From positions 19,537,001 to 19,601,000 of the forward strand of contig OU612067.1 in the NCBI GenBank assembly GCA_914767715.1: 64,000 nucleotides of DNA, in the 5' to 3' direction. Shown here piece by piece: positions 62,207 to 64,000 of this stretch (positions are counted from its first letter, which is position 1; each line of letters starts with the position of its first letter). Position numbers and translations under genes: made by a program. The notes below the pieces were generated by a model. It did not search any database, was not told the origin of the DNA, and was given only the letters and a program-made list of their open reading frames with translations. This DNA comes from Membranipora membranacea (taxonomy: Eukaryota > Bryozoa > Gymnolaemata > Cheilostomatida > Membraniporidae).

Positions 62207-63797
62207 ATGATGAACGCTCAACAGCAGAATGTGATAACCACAGGGACGACTGTCGGTGTATCACAGCCACAGGTCTATATAACTCAGCCTATACCTAGAA
62301 CTCCAGACGAGTTTAACCCAAATGCCTCATCTCAGATGCAAGCGTGAGTCTATATTCAGCTAGTTCTGCCCTCTGTTATCTACAATTTGAATCGTTGGTT
62401 GATAACCTTATCCTGTTGACACCATTCTACTATGTTCAGATTTGTTGACAGACCCAACTTTTGTGTCTATCGGTTAAATTGGTCCAATCAGCCACATCTC
62501 AATGCACTCTAATGTCAGACTTTCATGTCAGAACAAAAATGGTGGTCCACAGATGTGTGATGATTAAGTGGGAAGCTGTATAGCATTGGGAATATGCTGT
62601 ATCCAAGCTTCTTACACCAACTGAACAACTAAATTAGGCTTTATCTAATCTTTCTGTACCTACAGCTGCTCCAATTTAACCACTGACAAAAAGGATTTTA
62701 CTTGTAATTTTATTGGCAACCAAAGTCATTACATTGGAAATGTTTTGCACTCAGTGCCAGAACAAAAGAAACAGAAAGGAAATATTTATATATCATTAAT
62801 GATGTTGATCAAGTGGATAACAAGTTATATAGCAATGTTTTGAATGAGCTGAACTTCTTTTTCGATCTCAAATGTAGTGTTTAAGAATTGTAAGTAATAT
62901 ACACTTTTGGTGGCAATTTACCACAATAACGGGAATGACTGAAAATGCCGGCAACTAAGATCAAATTTGTTCTAGGGAACGATATCCAACGTACGATGTT
63001 ACATTAACCCGATATCTCTCTTTGTTACAGGCTGTCAGGACTACAGATCACTATGGGTCTAAGTAGTATTATATGTGCCATAGTTCTGTATTCACTTGAA
63101 CCGAGGGATGACCAGGGCGCTGAGGCTATAACATACATCAGTCATGGTATCTGGATGGGTCTGATTGTAAGTGAAATACTCCCATTTTGTTTTTTTTTTG
63201 GGTTTTGTGTTTCACAGAAAGCAGTAGTTTTAATCTCATTTAGCATATAATCCCTGCCTCCCTGCCTCCCTCTTTCCACCTCCCTTTCTGCTTCTCCCTT
63301 GGCTTCCCTCTCTGCCCCTCTCACTACCGTACGCAATAAACTTTGTGCCAAAAAGGTAATATCAATCCGTCATATCAGCTGGTTAGAGGCATGACCTGTA
63401 ACACTTAAGTGGTAGTCTTCCTGGGTTCGAATCCGTTTGCCGTCCGCACACAACTAGGCTCTGTGCTCAGACTTGCCTGCAGAGTTAGAGTAACTTGGTT
63501 CTGAAAACAGCCGCTGTACCTTAAACTCCCAGTCTCCGGGCTGCAACAGAACCTTGTGATTTGAACCAACATTAACCCACTTATTTTTATAACACATATT
63601 TTTTGTGTTCAATCGAGTAATTGAAAACATGACTTTATATTATGTGTTCATAAAAAATGGCAGTTTGATGCTCACCATAAGGCTCTTTTTTTAGTTCTGA
63701 ATTATTGCGCGTTTTATTCTATTGCTTTCTTCTTTTGTAGTTCATATTGTGTGGAGGCCTAGGAATGTGCGCTGCAACCTCAAAGAAGTCATCCTTG
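62207..63797 (+). CDS. MS4A/CD20-like four-span membrane protein, 5' part only
   Basis: Three exons with matching phases: 62207-62343 (start codon; the exon itself begins at 62200 after TTTTCAG), 63031-63166, 63741-63797. The gene continues past the window. The first 45 residues are a Gln/Thr/Pro-rich cytosolic N-terminus (QPIPRTPDEFNPNASS). They lead into membrane span 1 (LSGLQITMGLSSIICAIVLY), a short acidic loop, then ISHGIWMGLIFILCGGLGMC as span 2. That spacing and the GLQI..GL / GIW.G..FI..G pattern are the MS4A (CD20-like) signature. The family contains plasma-membrane and endosomal adaptors or channel-like proteins. The family call rests on two spans only. Confidence 0.65.
63250..63325. 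repeat. CCTCCCTG/CCTCTC pyrimidine-rich simple repeat
   Basis: A CCTGCCTCCCT-type tract running into TCCCTCTCTGCCCC, directly upstream of the SINE. Confidence 0.8.
63375..63545 (+). repeat. tRNA-derived SINE
   Basis: Tail and B box (GGGTTCGAATCC at about 63422) followed by a body resembling the 43190-43385 SINE (CTGCAGAGTTAGAG...CAGCCGCTGTACC). Lies in an intron of the MS4A-like gene. Confidence 0.6.
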
Positions 63798-64000
63798 GTT
63801 AGTATATTAATTGGCCCAATTCATTATGTGTCTGTTCCTTTCTTGGGAAAACTTCATCAGGGATTAGGAACACAACGACCAAAACCATGAATTTTATTAT
63901 AATACAAGCATAGCTCTCAGTAAACTGTTCGATCAGTTAGATCAGTTGGGGAACTGTCTGGGAACATATCATTCAAAATTGAAAATTAAAGAGAAAGGTA

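Overview
The window is nuclear DNA from an intron-rich, AT-rich animal genome packed with transposable elements. Protein genes are split into many short exons with GT-AG borders; no bacterial-style operons are present. The gene content (UBA2, MMACHC, an MS4A-like four-span protein, a cAMP-receptor/GPR157-like 7TM receptor, a Sushi-domain receptor) together with tRNA-derived SINEs, LINEs, hAT and foldback elements fits a marine invertebrate metazoan. A deuterostome such as a hemichordate or echinoderm is possible, but the lineage cannot be fixed from this sequence alone. All gene models were built by hand by matching splice sites and codon phase across exons.

Left third (about 1.9-22.1 kb, + strand). 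First comes a multi-exon gene for a Tnp2-like (EnSpm/CACTA-type) transposase protein whose frame stays open across at least 11 exons. Next is a ten-exon gene for a lysine/serine-rich protein I cannot name, in which a short phase-1 exon has been tandemly repeated. LINE relics on the minus strand lie in introns of both genes; one is itself cut by a hAT-type element with an 8-bp target duplication.

Middle (about 23-37.6 kb). A + strand gene encodes a type I membrane receptor: CUB-like ectodomain, one Sushi/CCP domain, one membrane span, and a cytoplasmic tail with an ITAM-pattern tyrosine pair. Inside one of its introns, on the opposite strand, sits a two-exon gene for a small secreted eight-cysteine protein. 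Decayed copies of both the receptor 3' end and the small gene's first exon lie at 30.2-34.0 kb, one of them split by a foldback element. The remainder to 37.6 kb is repeat-rich and has no convincing gene.

Right half (about 37.8-64 kb). On the minus strand, ten exons (46.27-37.85 kb) encode a complete 7TM receptor of the cAMP-receptor-like/GPR157-like type. Fourteen minus-strand exons (58.08-49.68 kb) encode complete UBA2 (SUMO E1 catalytic subunit, 617 aa). Head-to-head with it, 190 bp away, four + strand exons (58.27-60.41 kb) encode complete MMACHC (cobalamin processing, 243 aa), so the two probably share a bidirectional promoter. The window ends inside an MS4A/CD20-like gene starting at 62.2 kb. 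UBA2 introns and the 47-49 kb intergenic gap hold several long-armed inverted-repeat elements, the largest a roughly 360-bp near-perfect palindrome.

The genes do not form a pathway. The most unusual locus is the ITAM-pattern Sushi receptor with its nested antisense cysteine-rich gene and their broken duplicates.
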